In this document: one piece after another, positions 62,658-64,000 of the stretch
How positions within the stretch are numbered: position 1 is the first letter of the stretch
Layout of the letters: the number at the start of each line of letters is the position of its first letter
Source of the DNA: Maribacter sp. BPC-D8
Lineage (GTDB): Bacteria; Bacteroidota; Bacteroidia; Flavobacteriales; Flavobacteriaceae
Assembly: GCF_035207705.1 (NCBI RefSeq)
Contig: NZ_CP128187.1
Span: forward strand, 4,030,001-4,094,000
DNA: 64,000 nucleotides
Direction: 5' to 3'
Position numbers and translations under genes: made by a program
Notes under the pieces: model-generated
What the model saw: the letters and a program-made list of their open reading frames with translations, nothing else
Database searches by the model: none
Told to the model about the DNA's origin: nothing

Positions 62658-63788
62658 TTAGTTTTTATTTAGTTTAGGAAGCGTTAAAGGTTCGGGAGCT
62701 GGCGGAATTCTTTTTCTTAATAAAAGCATTTGACCAAGATGACTAGATTGATGTTCCATTACATGAAACCATGAAAAGTGATTGTTAATGCTTGATCCTG
62801 GGTAAACTTCTGCTAACCAAGCGTCATCTCTAGCTTTGAAATTTTCTTTAGTTTTTGCTCTAACTTTTTTCCATAGATTAAAGTAGTAACTAGCTTCTTT
62901 CCCGTTGATACTGTTACGTGCATCCTCTCCAAGAGCCATTGCGATATCTAATAGTTTAGTGTCTTCCTCATCATATTCCATTTCATCAAAAGTCAAGTTT
63001 TGGTAATATACTTCGGTAGCAATCAAGTGCATGATAAGTGCCCCTATAGAATTTGCCTCTTTATCCATGATGTGATCTAATTCCCTGACATCTAAAGAGC
63101 TCATTTGCTTTTCTATTCTAATACTTAAATTGTCTAGCATGGTAATTAAAGTGCCAATTTGTGGAGAATACCCATCAATAGGACCAATAAGATCAGATTT
63201 GTCTTTTACTACACCCTCGCCGACAATAACAATAGCATTTTTGCCATCAGTAGTATCACTGGTGTTTTTGAAAGTGAACTCTTTAATTTTTACAGGATTG
63301 TCTTGGCTAATGCCGCTAATCCATCCCAAGATTCCTTTGTCATTTAATCGTGTTTCAAAACTTGCATTTTTAATATCCAGTTTTTCAAACGAACCATCTG
63401 GTTTTTCTGTTTCTACAACAAAATTGTCATAATAGAATTCTCCGTTACCACTGCATAGTCCGCCGAATACCAGGGCTTTGGCATTCTCGTCTATTTCACC
63501 TTCAATAGTGTATGAATTCCAATCTTTAGAAAGAATAGGTCGGTCTCCCATGTTATCAAAAAAACCATTTTCACCGTTTTTAGTATCTACTCTAGCCCAA
63601 AGTCCAGACCAGCTGTCAGTATTCTCGCCAATAGTTTTAGCCGATGCGGTCACTCTGAATTTAATTTTTTGATCTGTAGTAATGGTAATAGTTTGAGCAA
63701 AAGAAGTCCATTCACGAGATATTTCTTTCTGCGAAAAAGATATAAATGTTGATAGGATAAGAGTTAATACAAGAAGTTTAGTTTTCAT
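62658..63788 (-). CDS. Secreted beta-domain plus DinB-like protein
   Basis: This 376-residue exported protein has a signal peptide (to about FISFSQ). Residues about 20-180 form a jelly-roll-type beta domain. Residues about 205-370 form a DinB-like four-helix bundle with metal-type His positions in LIMHLIATE and WFHVMEHQSSHLGQ. DinB proteins are usually cytoplasmic metal-dependent thiol-transferase-like enzymes, so export and the attached beta domain are unusual. Substrate unknown. Confidence 0.75.
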   Translation of the reverse strand: MKTKLLVLTLILSTFISFSQKEISREWTSFAQTITITTDQKIKFRVTASAKTIGENTDSWSGLWARVDTKNGENGFFDNMGDRPILSKDWNSYTIEGEIDENAKALVFGGLCSGNGEFYYDNFVVETEKPDGSFEKLDIKNASFETRLNDKGILGWISGISQDNPVKIKEFTFKNTSDTTDGKNAIVIVGEGVVKDKSDLIGPIDGYSPQIGTLITMLDNLSIRIEKQMSSLDVRELDHIMDKEANSIGALIMHLIATEVYYQNLTFDEMEYDEEDTKLLDIAMALGEDARNSINGKEASYYFNLWKKVRAKTKENFKARDDAWLAEVYPGSSINNHFSWFHVMEHQSSHLGQMLLLRKRIPPAPEPLTLPKLNKN

Positions 63789-63818
63789 TATTCATTTTTT
63801 TAAAATAGATAGTTTGCC

Positions 63819-64000
63819 TTAACGTTTTAAACTGAAGTGTCCCTTAAATTGAGTAGAATCAGCTTCAATTAAATACCAATAATCATCTTCTGGCAATCGT
63901 TCACCTTGAAAAGTGCCATCCCAAGATGTGGAATTTGTATTACCGAATTTTAAGAGTTTCCCGTAGCGATCAAAAATTGAAATCATAACAGTGTTAAACA
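63819..64000 (-). CDS. C-terminus of a T9SS-secreted protein (type B sorting domain), partial
   Basis: The frame is open to the window edge and ends at a stop at 63819-63821. The visible 60 residues contain ISIFDRYGKLL, TSWDGTF, LPEDDYWYLIE and the ending FKGHFSLKR. This is the pattern of the gliding-motility-associated C-terminal (type B) sorting domain that targets proteins to the type IX secretion system. The rest of the protein lies outside the window. Confidence 0.93.
   Translation of the reverse strand, partial: FNTVMISIFDRYGKLLKFGNTNSTSWDGTFQGERLPEDDYWYLIEADSTQFKGHFSLKR

Noticed and set aside
1..64000. CRISPR arrays, insertion sequences, tRNA or rRNA genes
   Set aside because: I looked for tandem repeats, transposase motifs and cloverleaf or rRNA signatures and found none that I could support.

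Overview
The window is a chromosomal segment of a gliding, probably marine member of the Flavobacteriaceae (Bacteroidota). The evidence is AT-rich coding DNA, Bacteroidota-type -7 elements (TAnnTTTG) upstream of many genes, the gliding genes gldE and gldD in a mutY-ssb-gldE-gldD block, a T9SS sorting domain at the right edge, a TonB-dependent receptor, and lineage-typical families (DUF2007, DUF3098, DUF3127, DUF3332, DUF4199, DUF4301). I see no transposase, integrase, CRISPR array, rRNA or tRNA. Most of the DNA looks like core genome.

Layout. 1-4.4 kb holds a partial M61 peptidase and a GAF/multi-PAS sensor with its response regulator. 4.7-13.0 kb is a biotin locus (bioF, DUF2007, bioD, then bioA, a ketoacyl-synthase-like gene, bioB and a JmjC-like cupin), interrupted by an oppositely oriented membrane glycosyltransferase. 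13.0-17.0 kb holds recX, an outer-membrane protein, RNase G, a 29-residue basic protein and an HU protein. 17.1-21.5 kb is mutY-ssb-gldE-gldD plus a PLP-dependent dehydratase. 21.5-29.3 kb holds small secreted proteins, a DMT transporter, a complementary M16 peptidase pair and rplU-rpmA. 29.4-34.8 kb holds a repeat-rich protein of unknown function, a nucleotidase, an SDR protein, a lipoprotein and ahcY. 34.8-38.4 kb is a compact operon: phosphopantetheinyl transferase, thiamine-binding-like protein, PnuC-type transporter, NadR-type kinase and DUF4301.

38.6-44.3 kb is the most suggestive regulatory block. Three small secreted PepSY-like paralogues lie in tandem, followed by a sigma-54 activator and a convergent hybrid histidine kinase. 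Two of the small genes have a TGGCAC element 55-61 bp upstream of their start codons. A short unit bounded by terminators and lacking a long ORF lies between them. 44.4-47.6 kb is a TPP-riboswitch-controlled TonB receptor whose start codon lies in a perfect hairpin, plus a TIM-barrel protein. 47.6-53.1 kb holds a Rieske-like lipoprotein with altered ligands, greA, a HIT protein, a sensor kinase, DUF3127, aat and tag.

53.4-58.5 kb is a TetR-exporter-HlyD-TolC operon. Its ABC protein keeps the fold, but its Walker A, Q-loop, signature, Walker B and H-loop positions are all altered. 58.5-64 kb holds a thioredoxin-like protein, a TonB-like protein, truB, uppP, DUF3098, ftsX, a secreted DinB protein and the end of a T9SS-secreted protein.

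The best candidates for something undescribed are the degenerate ABC exporter operon, the PepSY-like/sigma-54 two-component block, and a palindromic repeat translated inside the biotin-locus ketoacyl-synthase gene. All functional statements come from reading motifs and gene context; no database search was run.
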